From Phycisphaerae bacterium (GTDB lineage Bacteria > Planctomycetota > Phycisphaerae > UBA1845), in NCBI GenBank assembly GCA_022072505.1, contig JAJVHU010000026.1, positions 40,853 through 104,852 on the forward strand: DNA of 64,000 nucleotides. Direction: 5' to 3'. The notes under the pieces are model-generated. The model ran no database searches and was not told the origin of the DNA. It worked only from the letters and a program-made list of their open reading frames with translations. Below, piece by piece: positions 1-7,856 of this stretch. A program made the translations under genes and the position numbers. Within the stretch, counting starts at the first letter, position 1. Each line of letters opens with the position of its first letter.

Positions 1-417
1 CACGGAGTCGCGTTGCAGGAGCGTGCCGCGAACCCCGGCCATCCTGCCGTCCAGGGCGCGGACGCCGTCGCCGCCGCCGCGCTTTCCCTCCTCGACCAGG
101 AGCATCGTCGCGACCGGCCTGTCGGGATCGTTCGTCAACACCCGGATGAGCGGGTACGGCGCCGCTTCAATGCGCCCGATCATCGTCGGCGCCGCCTCAT
201 CAGCCCAGACGCCGTCCCCGGGGTCGTTCTGCGACAGAGAAAGAAAGAGCGCGGTTCCGCCGGTCAGCGCGAGCAACCCAGCCAGCACCCGCATCACGAA
301 CCTGCGCAGCGCGCCGGGCATCTTCAGATATCCGACATAGAACGATTCGCCTGGACCGACGCGGGCAGATCCCGCCTCGAGCGCCCCCGTTCCCGGAACC
401 CCCTCTTCATGCGTCAT
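1..417 (-). CDS. Membrane protein, partial, last gene of redox operon
   Basis: An open reading frame starts at ATG 417-415 behind a GGAGAG ribosome site and runs off the left edge (139 codons visible). It begins MTHEEGVPGTGALEAG, and a single hydrophobic segment (about residues 42-60, RVLAGLLALTGGTALFLSL) is followed by a soluble acidic part. I do not recognise the family. It lies 61 bases downstream of the Rieske/ferric-reductase-like gene on the same strand, so it is probably co-transcribed and may be a membrane-anchored partner of that redox protein. The function is unknown. Confidence 0.6.
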   Translation of the reverse strand, partial: MTHEEGVPGTGALEAGSARVGPGESFYVGYLKMPGALRRFVMRVLAGLLALTGGTALFLSLSQNDPGDGVWADEAAPTMIGRIEAAPYPLIRVLTNDPDRPVATMLLVEEGKRGGGDGVRALDGRMAGVRGTLLQRDSV

Positions 418-478
418 GTTGACTCTCCTCCACGCGACCTGCGCTCCGCTGCGCGCCGGCGCGCGTCCCGATCCGCCA

Positions 479-1546
479 TCACCCAGCCCGGTCTGCGATT
501 CGCGCCGGCTCGACCGGCGTTCCCGGCGGCAGGGGACGGGGATCCACTTCGATCCGACCGTCCAGAACGCGCACACGGTACGTCTCGATCCTCTCCGTGA
601 ACGGAGGCGGAGATTGACCGTCCCGAGGGCGATACTGCCAACCGTGCCACGGGCAGGTGACGCATCCATCAATGATCTTGCCCTCGCCCAGCGGACCGCC
701 CTGGTGGGCGCAGACGTTCGTCGTCGCCGAAATCCCTCCGTCGTGGCGGAACAACGCGATCCGCTCACCGCCGCCGACGGTCACGGTGCATCCGCGCGCC
801 TCCGCAAGGTCGTCCACGCAGGCGACCGCGACCCAGTTCTCGCCGTCCGGCGTCACCCGTCGCGTCCCCGCCTCGTCATGCCGCCGTTCGCGCATGCCGG
901 CAACGAGATGCAGACCGACGACCGTCGCCACGCCAATGCCCACCAGCGCCGCCGGCCACCAGCTCCGCTGCGCCTGAAGAATCCCCAGCGCCACGTGCAT
1001 GACCAACAGGCCGTACGCGACGTAGACGAGCATGTGCAGCCGCTTCCAGGCGCGCGCGCCCAGGTTCCTCAGCCAGAAGTCATGACTCGTCGCCGCCATG
1101 AGGAACAGAATCCCCAGCGCGAGCGCGCCGAGAATCTCGAACGGAAACGACGCCAGCGAAGTGTAGTTCGTGTTGCTCGACAGCAACGAGACGAGCGGAG
1201 GAATGACGCCGAAACCGTGATAGAACCCGATCGCCAGGAACGCATGCGCGAACCCCACAAGAAACGTCGCCACCCCCAGATGGCGACGGTTATACAGCCA
1301 CGGCAGAAATCGACGGTCCAGTCGGGCCAACGGACCAAGGCACAGAACCACGTGCAGCATCAGGAACGCGCAGGTGGCCAGCGCGCGCATCGCCAGGATC
1401 GGGTCGCTGATGGCGTGGGCGCCGCGGTAAAAAGCCTTTCCCGCGAGCATGAAAACGGAAAGATACAACACCACGCCGCCCGCGATGCACGCATCGTAAA
1501 CCCGCTTGTGACGGTTCCACTGGATCGCAACGTAGCCGACGCTCAA
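479..1546 (-). CDS. Ferric-reductase-like membrane domain fused to Rieske [2Fe-2S] domain
   Basis: This 355-residue protein has about six membrane helices in its N-terminal 210 residues, resembling the ferric-reductase-like haem-binding fold (histidines in the RRHLGVATFLVGFAHAF and KRLHMLVYVAYGLLVMH stretches). A Rieske domain follows, with the cluster motifs CAHQGG and CPWHGW (C-x-H...C-x2-H). It probably moves electrons between membrane haem and a soluble partner; the substrate is unknown. I chose the TTG at 1546-1544 because GGAGGGAGG lies just upstream and the TTG overlaps the stop of the preceding gene, which implies translational coupling. A longer frame upstream of this start is the shadow of that preceding gene. 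Confidence 0.8.
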   Translation of the reverse strand: MSVGYVAIQWNRHKRVYDACIAGGVVLYLSVFMLAGKAFYRGAHAISDPILAMRALATCAFLMLHVVLCLGPLARLDRRFLPWLYNRRHLGVATFLVGFAHAFLAIGFYHGFGVIPPLVSLLSSNTNYTSLASFPFEILGALALGILFLMAATSHDFWLRNLGARAWKRLHMLVYVAYGLLVMHVALGILQAQRSWWPAALVGIGVATVVGLHLVAGMRERRHDEAGTRRVTPDGENWVAVACVDDLAEARGCTVTVGGGERIALFRHDGGISATTNVCAHQGGPLGEGKIIDGCVTCPWHGWQYRPRDGQSPPPFTERIETYRVRVLDGRIEVDPRPLPPGTPVEPARIADRAG

Positions 1547-1734
1547 GGGTTGCCTCCCTCCTCCGGTTTGTGAAACGGGACATCGCCGGCTTCCGCGGCG
1601 CCGGGGTCGGACCGGAAGGCATCCCATAGGCTCGCCCGCGGGCGCGCCCCCAAGGCCGCAAAGAAACCGATCAGAATCAAAGGCCCCAGAACCAGCCACA
1701 AGTGGACGTGCAAACGGCGTTGCGCCCGCGTCAT
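1543..1734 (-). CDS. Small membrane protein in Rieske operon
   Basis: A 63-residue protein beginning MTRAQRRLHVHLWLVLGPL, with one clear membrane helix (residues about 9-27) and a soluble tail ending EEGGNP. The ATG at 1734 has AGAGGA upstream and overlaps the previous stop as ATGA. Its own stop overlaps the TTG start of the Rieske fusion. The double overlap makes this a tightly coupled operon member. I do not recognise a family; a small subunit of the redox complex is an inference from position only. Confidence 0.7.
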   Translation of the reverse strand: MTRAQRRLHVHLWLVLGPLILIGFFAALGARPRASLWDAFRSDPGAAEAGDVPFHKPEEGGNP

Positions 1735-1946
1735 GTTCCTCTCCGCACCCGCAAAGCCCGCCGCCATCGAGCCGCCAACCACGGCCACAGCGCCGCCGAC
1801 CCCGGAATCATCAACAGACGGAATGTTAGTGGCGCGTGCCGGGCGACAGGGTCGATCCGCCCCATCCCGCGCCAGACAAAAGCGACGGCGAAGAGCGTTC
1901 CGGCCGCACCATAGCTCGCGAGGCCCCAGAGCACGAGATCAACCAT
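1731..1946 (-). CDS. Small two-helix membrane protein, first visible gene of redox operon
   Basis: A 71-residue protein beginning MVDLVLWGLASYGAAGTLFA, with two hydrophobic helices (about residues 4-24 and 43-58) and a basic C-terminus rich in Arg. The ATG at 1946 has GAGGGG about seven bases upstream; a TTG two codons earlier is less likely. The stop overlaps the next start (ATGA). It opens the visible minus-strand operon with the Rieske/ferric-reductase gene. No known family was recognised. Confidence 0.65.
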   Translation of the reverse strand: MVDLVLWGLASYGAAGTLFAVAFVWRGMGRIDPVARHAPLTFRLLMIPGSAALWPWLAARWRRALRVRRGT

Positions 1947-2662
1947 GTGCAAACCCCTCGCACTGAACGGGGCTCCGTATCGACCGCGTCGCCTCCCTTC
2001 GGCGACCGCGTTTCCGGCCGCGGACTCGTCGCCCTTCCCCCGGCGCGCCGGCCGACCGTCTGAACTCCCTCCCGATGGGTGTGGCGTCCCCCATGTTCGC
2101 AGGGAGTAGCCGTGTCCGTCATGAGGCGGGGAAAGCCGGAATCCGAACGAGCAACGCCGGCCCCGCGATCCTTCATCCCAGCGCCTCGCCGTTGGATGCC
2201 ATTCACGAACGGCAAGTTACACAGGCCCGCCGTTCATCGAGGCCGGATTGTCCCGGGAAAGGCCGCGCCCGCCGGATATCGACGCGGCGAAGACGTTCGG
2301 CGTGCGCTGTGGACCGGATTGATTGGAACGCGAAGCTCGTGAGCGAGGATGGGAACAAACTCTGCGGACAGCCCCGCCTGCGTAACATGGGTTGACCGGT
2401 TGGGCCGGGAATCCGGGAAGTGTCCCGCGCCCGGCTCAATTCACGGTTTGAACTTCTCGAAGGCCTTGCCCTTGAATCTGCACACGCCGTGCTCGTGCGT
2501 GCCAAGCCACCAGCCGCCCGCTCGGTCACAATAGATCGAGAAGACCGTAATAGCATGACAGCGCCATTTAGGCTCAAGTTTGAGAGGGTGTCCGCCCGAG
2601 GTTTATGATGCATGCGGTTTTTGGGGGGCGCGCTCCTGGATTCTCAATCAGGAGACTCGGCA
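1947..2662. other. Intergenic stretch without a supported gene
   Basis: About 715 bases separate the redox operon from the transposase fragment. Frames are open by chance because GC is high, but none has a convincing start, ribosome site or recognisable protein. It should contain the promoter of the minus-strand operon near its left end; I could not pick out a clear -35/-10 pair. Confidence 0.4.
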
Positions 2663-2824
2663 ATGACTGCGGATCAGGGGCGATCGTTGCAGCCGGAGTT
2701 GGCTGCGCTGTTGGAAACGTTTCGTCCGTATATGAAGCGGGCGTCGAACGATGGGCACTTGTTGGCGTATGTGTTGGGACTGTTGGCGGACCTGAAGCGC
2801 AAGAGCATCTTTGGAGCGATATCT
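2663..2824 (+). pseudogene. IS701-like transposase, N-terminal fragment
   Basis: Beginning at the ATG of MTADQGRSLQPELAALL, about 54 codons resemble the start of IS701-family transposases: a helix with F-R-P-Y, then an L-x-x-Y-V-x-G-L-L-x-D-L-x-R-K-S motif (here YVLGLLADLKRKS). The similarity ends just after KSIFGAI and the frame then runs into unrelated AT-richer DNA, so more than 85 per cent of the gene is missing. It marks the left border of the accessory island. IS701 elements are known to make 4-bp target duplications, which matches the 98-bp MITEs found elsewhere in this window. Confidence 0.6.
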
Positions 2825-2843
2825 TATCAGGACTCAGTGAGAT

Positions 2844-3275
2844 ATGGCAGCGGGCGATTTCTCTCAGACGGAAGCTCGGGTTTCACTCGTATTGAAGAGC
2901 GCAGAAATCACAGCCGATGAAATGGCGGAGAAGCTGTCGACCAAAGCTTCGCACACGTTGGCTATTGGCGATAGGCTGGGTTTCTCGCACATTACTGCGA
3001 AAGTTCATTGCTGGTCAATAAGATCAGAGTGGTTTTCACCAAGCGAGTACGATCTCGACAATCGCACGAATAGACTGCTTGAGCAATTGATGGTCTGTGA
3101 GGCATCGTTAAGAGAAATGACGAGCGACGGTAGAGTGGAGGCGTATGTGCAATTTGACATTCATATCGTCGGTGAAGATCAGTTTCCCTTTACCCTGCGA
3201 CCGCAAACTCTGGAGAAGGTCGTCCGCATTGGGGCGTCTATTGATCTAGATATTTATTCTGTTTCAAAAAGTTAA
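2844..3275 (+). CDS. DUF4279-like protein, orphan immunity candidate
   Basis: A 143-residue soluble protein beginning MAAGDFSQTEARVSLVLKS. The pattern ADEMAEKLS...GD near the N-terminus, the W-F-S...L-D-N-R-T-N-R-L-L-E-Q-L segment and the late F-x-L-x-P-x-x-L-E-K-V stretch match my recollection of the DUF4279 family. Such small proteins occur beside polymorphic toxins, but no toxin precedes this one, only a transposase scrap. Base composition is AT-richer than the surrounding Rhs core, like the other toxin/immunity segments of the island. I infer a stranded immunity gene whose toxin cassette was deleted. The start is not strongly supported by a ribosome site. Confidence 0.65.
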   Translation: MAAGDFSQTEARVSLVLKSAEITADEMAEKLSTKASHTLAIGDRLGFSHITAKVHCWSIRSEWFSPSEYDLDNRTNRLLEQLMVCEASLREMTSDGRVEAYVQFDIHIVGEDQFPFTLRPQTLEKVVRIGASIDLDIYSVSKS

Positions 3276-3307
3276 GTTACACACAATAGCAGTTCGGCGG
3301 GGAGGCG

Positions 3308-3706
3308 GTGTTCACGGGGCACATGGACGGCGACTTCATCGCCGAGGTCCAGGTCAAGCTGAACTCGGGGAAGGACGCGGCGATCTATTTTCGCTATCTG
3401 GACCCGGACAACTGGTACCGGGCGCGGCTTCAGGGGACGCCTTCGGGGGCGGTTTTGCTGGAGAAGATGCTGAAGGGGAAGCTGACGACGCTGGATTCGG
3501 CGGCGGCGTTCCCTTCCGATCCGGACGTGCTTCGGGTCAAATGCGTTGGTTCGACGCTGGAGGCGTGGTATAATCCTGCGGGGACGCCGGGTTCGCCGAC
3601 GCTTTCGGCCTCGGATGGGGACATCGGCTGGGGCGGGGTCCGGGTAGCGCGTCTCTCCGAGACGCGAGCACGGCACGGAGTGCCGCGCTACCCAAGCGCT
3701 CTTTGA
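3308..3706 (+). pseudogene. LamG-like/DUF1080-type domain fragment, cassette 1
   Basis: The frame reads as a beta-sandwich domain of the concanavalin type found in secreted planctomycete proteins (DGDFIAEVQVKL, IYFRYLDPDNWYRARL, VLRVKCVGSTLEAWYN, GDIGWGG). There is no signal peptide or proper start. It is ended at 3706 by a 52-bp hairpin insertion (3642-3693) that replaces the sequence seen in the undamaged copy near 6170-6190. It was once continuous with the Rhs core that resumes at 3847. A closely similar copy lies at 10637-10860. Confidence 0.6.
3642..3693. repeat. 52-bp palindromic insertion, copy in cassette 1
   Basis: The insertion is bounded by GGGTAGCGCG and its exact reverse complement CGCGCTACCC. 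Inside are two triloop hairpins, CGTCTC-TCC-GAGACG and GGCAC-GGA-GTGCC. Relative to cassette 2 it replaces about 19 coding bases and stops the frame. An identical copy sits at the same site in cassette 3 (8511-8562). Confidence 0.85.
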
Positions 3707-3761
3707 CAACTTGGAAGTCGCGTATGACTCGGACGACGATGATCGTCTCACCGGGTCGGAC

Positions 3762-3846
3762 GATCCTTGACTCGCCGCTTCACCGCAATACGGTGAACAT
3801 CGCGTAGCGATGGGCGAGCGGGGCTCGCCGTGTCGTGTCAAGGATC
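3762..3846. mobile_element. 85-bp MITE-like element with 10-bp terminal inverted repeats
   Basis: The ends GATCCTTGAC (3762-3771) and GTCAAGGATC (3837-3846) are perfect inverted repeats. Inside are further short inverted repeats, including GGCGAGC-GGG-GCTCGCC. The other cassettes lack it at the same place, so it is an insertion into cassette 1. It supplies the GTG codon at 3835 from which the downstream Rhs frame can be read. It was seen once in this window; a target duplication was not resolved. Confidence 0.65.
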
Positions 3847-5298
3847 ATCAGCGAGGACTTCGCGGGGACGAGCGTCTCGCCGACGCATGACGACGCGGGG
3901 AACCTGACGAAGGACGCGGATTACGCCTACGTCTATGACGGCTGGAACAACCTCGTCAAGGTGCGGGCGCAGAATGATGCCGACGTCGTGATCGGCGTCT
4001 ACGCCTACTACGCCGACAACCGCCGGGCCTCGAAGGTCGTGACGAACCGCGGCGAGCTCGACGGGACGACGTACTTCTTCTACGACGGCCTGCGCGAGAT
4101 CGAGGAGCGCAACGGCGCCGAGGCCGTGATACAGCAGTACGTCTGGGGCCACGAGTACGTCGACCAGCTCCTGATGATCCGCGGCGCCGGCGGCACGTGG
4201 TTCGTGCATCAAGACGCCAATTGGAACGTCATCGCGTTGACCACGCCCGGCGGCGACGTGGCGGAAGAGGTTCAATACCAGCCGTATGGTTTGCCGCAGG
4301 TCCGGCGTCACCTGGCCTTCGGCGACAGCGACGCGGATGGCGACGTGGATGGCACGGACAACACGGCGCACACGGCCGCGCTGACCACGTACAACCGCAC
4401 GTTCGACGCGGACTTCGACGCCGACGTTTCCAACACCAGCGGCGACGCGGACAAACTCGCCTGGGACGCCAGTTACAATGACCCCGACGCCTCTGTGACG
4501 ATGGTCGTCGCCAACCGCAGCTTCTCGCCGACGGGGAACCCGTTCCTCTTCACGGGCCGCCGCCTCGACGCCGAAACCGGCCTCTACTTCTACCGGTTCA
4601 GGACATACCATCCGACGCTCAAGACGTTCATCCAACGCGACCCGCTGGGCTACGTCGACTCGGCGAGTCTGTATCAGTACGTGGGAGGCAGGCCGTTATT
4701 CTGGCTGGATCCGTTCGGTCTCGAAGCCTCGATCATCCTGATTGAAAGAACCTCTGGGAACAACGGAAGTTCGGGATGGTCGTCTGGGTCATCATCCGGA
4801 AAAGGCGGAACAAACCCGTATGGCCACATTGCGTTAAAGGTCACATACGACGATGGCAGTGTCGTGTATTATGATGTTTCGACGCCGATTGACCAGAGCA
4901 ATACAGCAAAAGGAGCAGTCAACACGTACACGAGCGCGCAATTCGTGGAACGTTACGATGGGGGTTGGGTTGAAGCGGATGTTCCCGGTGACCCCGATGA
5001 GGAGAAAATGCGCGATTACATCGAATCTCTTGAAGGTGAATGGGACTATAACCTCTTCACGAATAACTGCGTGACCTTTGCCTGTAATGTTGTAGCTGCT
5101 GGTGGGCAGCCGTTGGGTGAGACATACGTTTTCCCGCGAGAGTTGATGAAGTACTATTGGGCCGCCAACGGACATAGGGGGCGAATAGTCCCAGCGCCAA
5201 CAAAGCGCGGTCGAACTGCTGATGAGAGATTGCGCCGGGGGCTTCCAATTGAAGATGAGGTAGACGAGGAAGAAGATGACAACGACCCGTGCGAATAG
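3835..5298 (+). CDS. Rhs core with dockerin-like insert and papain-fold-like C-terminal toxin, cassette 1
   Basis: A 487-residue frame. Residues about 14-150 and 225-300 are a Rhs core (YVYDGWNNLVKV, FFYDGLREIEER, then the hallmark NPFLFTGRRLDAETGLYFY and RDPLGYVDSASLYQYVGG). Between them lies a calcium-loop segment (DSDADGDVDGTD) like a type I dockerin. After the DPFGL boundary the C-terminus changes completely and is AT-richer: YGHIALKV and LFTNNCVTFACNVV give a His and an N-C-x-x-F pattern typical of permuted NlpC/P60 or LRAT-like papain folds, so a cysteine peptidase/acyltransferase-type toxin is likely. There is no secretion signal. The GTG start lies inside a MITE, so expression in place is doubtful. 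Confidence 0.75.
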   Translation: MSRIISEDFAGTSVSPTHDDAGNLTKDADYAYVYDGWNNLVKVRAQNDADVVIGVYAYYADNRRASKVVTNRGELDGTTYFFYDGLREIEERNGAEAVIQQYVWGHEYVDQLLMIRGAGGTWFVHQDANWNVIALTTPGGDVAEEVQYQPYGLPQVRRHLAFGDSDADGDVDGTDNTAHTAALTTYNRTFDADFDADVSNTSGDADKLAWDASYNDPDASVTMVVANRSFSPTGNPFLFTGRRLDAETGLYFYRFRTYHPTLKTFIQRDPLGYVDSASLYQYVGGRPLFWLDPFGLEASIILIERTSGNNGSSGWSSGSSSGKGGTNPYGHIALKVTYDDGSVVYYDVSTPIDQSNTAKGAVNTYTSAQFVERYDGGWVEADVPGDPDEEKMRDYIESLEGEWDYNLFTNNCVTFACNVVAAGGQPLGETYVFPRELMKYYWAANGHRGRIVPAPTKRGRTADERLRRGLPIEDEVDEEEDDNDPCE

Positions 5299-5461
5299 CC
5301 TTGGCACAGGCTCTGTCAGCAACTGCCGCTATGATTGGTTCCTGAGGGCGTTGCGCAGCGACATGTGATGAAGTACTAGAACCTATCACAATACTCGCAA
5401 ACTATGGTTAATACGACCGAAGTGCAATGCAAATTCATCGAAGAAACGCAGTCCCGCCGCG

Positions 5462-5944
5462 ATGAGCGAAAACCATAAAATGACGTTCTGGGATAGGTTC
5501 TACTACAGCAATCCTAAACTCCGACGAAACAGACGATGGTTGCCGAGGCATGTATGGTTCGCAACGCTAGGCCTGCTGCATGTTGCCGCCGCACTCGTTA
5601 TTGAGCAGATAGGGTCGATAGCCAGCTATAGTATCTACTTAGTTATTGACTTTCCATTGGCTATCTTGGTTGAAGAATCAGAATATGTGTATCGGTATGG
5701 GCAATGGTTTGATAGCCATCGTTTTTTCTCGCTTAAGTGCCATTGGTTTATCGTTTTGCATGGAACTATCATGTATGCAGGCATTGGATATGTTATTGGA
5801 CTAATTATGGAGCGCCGCACCGTTAAACAGGGTGCTGTCAATGGGTCACGTTCGCAAGGAAACGGTGATGGCTGCATACAAAGTCGCGGCAACATATTCC
5901 GAGAGGATATGTCTAATAATAGGGATCCGGACGCCCAGTATTAA
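5462..5944 (+). CDS. Membrane protein, candidate immunity protein of cassette 1
   Basis: A 160-residue protein beginning MSENHKMTFWDRFYYSN. Hydrophobic segments near residues 32-48, 52-72 and 97-116 suggest three membrane helices, followed by a polar tail. It stands 163 bases after the papain-fold toxin tip, on the same strand, and shares its AT-rich composition. Position makes it the likely immunity partner; an integral-membrane immunity protein would fit a toxin acting at the membrane or periplasm. No family was recognised and no conserved catalytic residues are visible. Confidence 0.6.
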   Translation: MSENHKMTFWDRFYYSNPKLRRNRRWLPRHVWFATLGLLHVAAALVIEQIGSIASYSIYLVIDFPLAILVEESEYVYRYGQWFDSHRFFSLKCHWFIVLHGTIMYAGIGYVIGLIMERRTVKQGAVNGSRSQGNGDGCIQSRGNIFREDMSNNRDPDAQY

Positions 5945-6005
5945 CTTGTCAATCGTTTGTTCTCTCGCAGAACACTTGGCCAAGTAGAGTGGAATCGAAG
6001 GTGGG

Positions 6006-7814
6006 TTGTTTGTATTTGAAGGGCCACTCCAGTATCGAGCATGGTTTTGTCGTCCGGACGTGCTGCGGGTCAAATGCGTGGGCTCGGCGCTGGAGGTGTG
6101 GTATAATCCCTCGGGGACGCCGGGAGCGCCGACGCTGTCGGCGACGGATGGGGACATCGGCTGGGGCGGGGTGGCGCTTAGCGGCTGGGACGCGCTCTTT
6201 GACAATTTGAAAGTCGCGTATGACGCGGACGACGATGACGACATCACCGGGTCGGACGACGTCGTCATCAGCGAGGACTTCGCGGGGACGAGCGTCTCGC
6301 CGACGCATGACGACGCGGGGAACCTGACGAAGGACGCGGATTACGCCTACGTCTATGACGGGTGGAACAACCTCGTCAAGGTGCGGGCGCAGAATGATGC
6401 CGACGTCGTGATCGGCGTCTACGCCTACTACGCCGACAACCGCCGCGCGTCCAAGACCGTGACCAACCGCGGCGACCTCGACGGCGTGACGTACTTCTTC
6501 TACGACGGCCTGCGCGAGATCGAGGAGCGCAACGGCTCGGAGCAGGTGACGCAGCAGTACGTCTGGGGCCACGAGTACATCGACCAGCTCCTGATGATCC
6601 GCGGCGCGGGCGGCACCTGGTTCGTGCATCAAGACGCCAATTGGAACGTCATCGCGTTGACCACGCCCGGCGGCGACGTGGCTGAGGAGGTGCAGTACCA
6701 GCCGTATGGTTTGCCGCAGGTGCGGCGCCACCTGGCCTTCGGCGACGCGGACGCCGACGGCGACGTGGACAGCAGTGACAACACGGCCCGCACCGCGGCG
6801 CTGACGACGTACAACCGCGCCTTCGACGCGGACTTCGACGCCGACGTGTCCAACACCAGCGGCGACGCGGACAAGCTCGCCTGGGACGCCAGTTACAATG
6901 ACCCCGACGCCTCTGTGACGATGGTCGTCCCCAACCGCAGCTTCTCGCCGACGGGGAACCCGTTCCTCTTCACGGGAAGACGCCTCGACGCCGAAACCGG
7001 CCTCTACTTCTACCGCTTCCGCACGTACCACCCGACGCTCAAGACGTTCATCCAGCGAGACCCGCTGGGCTACGTCGATTCGGCGAATTTGTATCAATAT
7101 GTGGGCGGAATGCCGACGGCGGCGGGGGATCCGCTGGGGTTACGGACGTTTGATGAAGATGATCCGCCTCGCGACTGGCCCGGGAATATCGGAAAGGGAC
7201 TAGGTGAGGACAAGGATGATGGAATCACAGGAGACTGCGAGCGCCTAGAGAAGGTCAAGAAGATAAGCACGGATGCCGCACGGCGGGGTGCCGCTGATGA
7301 TTATCGCGGAATGCGGGCAACTGTCGGAATAGGAATGGTTGCTATCGCTGGGATCCTTTTGCCCGGTCCGGATGATATCATCTTCAGTGGCTTAGCAGCT
7401 CGATACGGTTATCGCTGGGTAACGCAGTTTGGGAGAAAAGTGTTAGTTGATAAGAGGGGCCGCAAGATCGCCGCGGATCAGGCTAAACAGCTAGAAAGCA
7501 TCTACAACAAGCTGAAAAAACTCCAAAAGGGTGGCAATCTAGCCTCTTTGACTATTGAAGAACTGAGAAAACTACTATCAAGATCCGAACTCGCTGCACT
7601 AAGAATGTTGTTTGGCCAAGGTAAGGATGGGGCACAAGCATCGCTTGCACTAATCAACGCAGGCCTAAAAGGTGTTCCTCCTGGTCTTACGCAGAACGCT
7701 TTGGATATTTATGCTGAAATCGCAAGGAGATCTATAGAAGCTGGACATGATGATGGTGTGCAGATAATGCGACTTGAGATTATCGCAGCCATAAACGACC
7801 TCATGAAACCGTGA
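6006..7814 (+). CDS. Rhs core with dockerin-like insert and unknown C-terminal tip, cassette 2
   Basis: A 602-residue frame, the most intact cassette. It enters the beta-sandwich tail at PDVLRVKCVG with no hairpin insertions, passes an Asp-rich linker, then the same Rhs core as cassettes 1 and 3 with a DADADGDVDSSD dockerin-like loop. It reaches DPLGL at about residue 380. The C-terminal 220 residues are unique: a hydrophobic helix (VGIGMVAIAGILLPG), a basic segment (FGRKVLVDKRGRKIAADQ), then helices ending INDLMKP. I do not recognise the toxin activity. The nominal start is a TTG in unrelated DNA, so this looks like a tip module without its native N-terminus. Confidence 0.7.
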   Translation: MFVFEGPLQYRAWFCRPDVLRVKCVGSALEVWYNPSGTPGAPTLSATDGDIGWGGVALSGWDALFDNLKVAYDADDDDDITGSDDVVISEDFAGTSVSPTHDDAGNLTKDADYAYVYDGWNNLVKVRAQNDADVVIGVYAYYADNRRASKTVTNRGDLDGVTYFFYDGLREIEERNGSEQVTQQYVWGHEYIDQLLMIRGAGGTWFVHQDANWNVIALTTPGGDVAEEVQYQPYGLPQVRRHLAFGDADADGDVDSSDNTARTAALTTYNRAFDADFDADVSNTSGDADKLAWDASYNDPDASVTMVVPNRSFSPTGNPFLFTGRRLDAETGLYFYRFRTYHPTLKTFIQRDPLGYVDSANLYQYVGGMPTAAGDPLGLRTFDEDDPPRDWPGNIGKGLGEDKDDGITGDCERLEKVKKISTDAARRGAADDYRGMRATVGIGMVAIAGILLPGPDDIIFSGLAARYGYRWVTQFGRKVLVDKRGRKIAADQAKQLESIYNKLKKLQKGGNLASLTIEELRKLLSRSELAALRMLFGQGKDGAQASLALINAGLKGVPPGLTQNALDIYAEIARRSIEAGHDDGVQIMRLEIIAAINDLMKP

Positions 7815-7856
7815 TAATTGTGCGATCAGAAGGGCGACAACACCTCTGACTTTGCC

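Noticed and set aside
2420..2608. Short plus-strand frame just before the transposase fragment (LLEGLALESAHAVLVRA)
   Set aside because: It has no ribosome site, no recognisable family and high-GC composition typical of chance frames.
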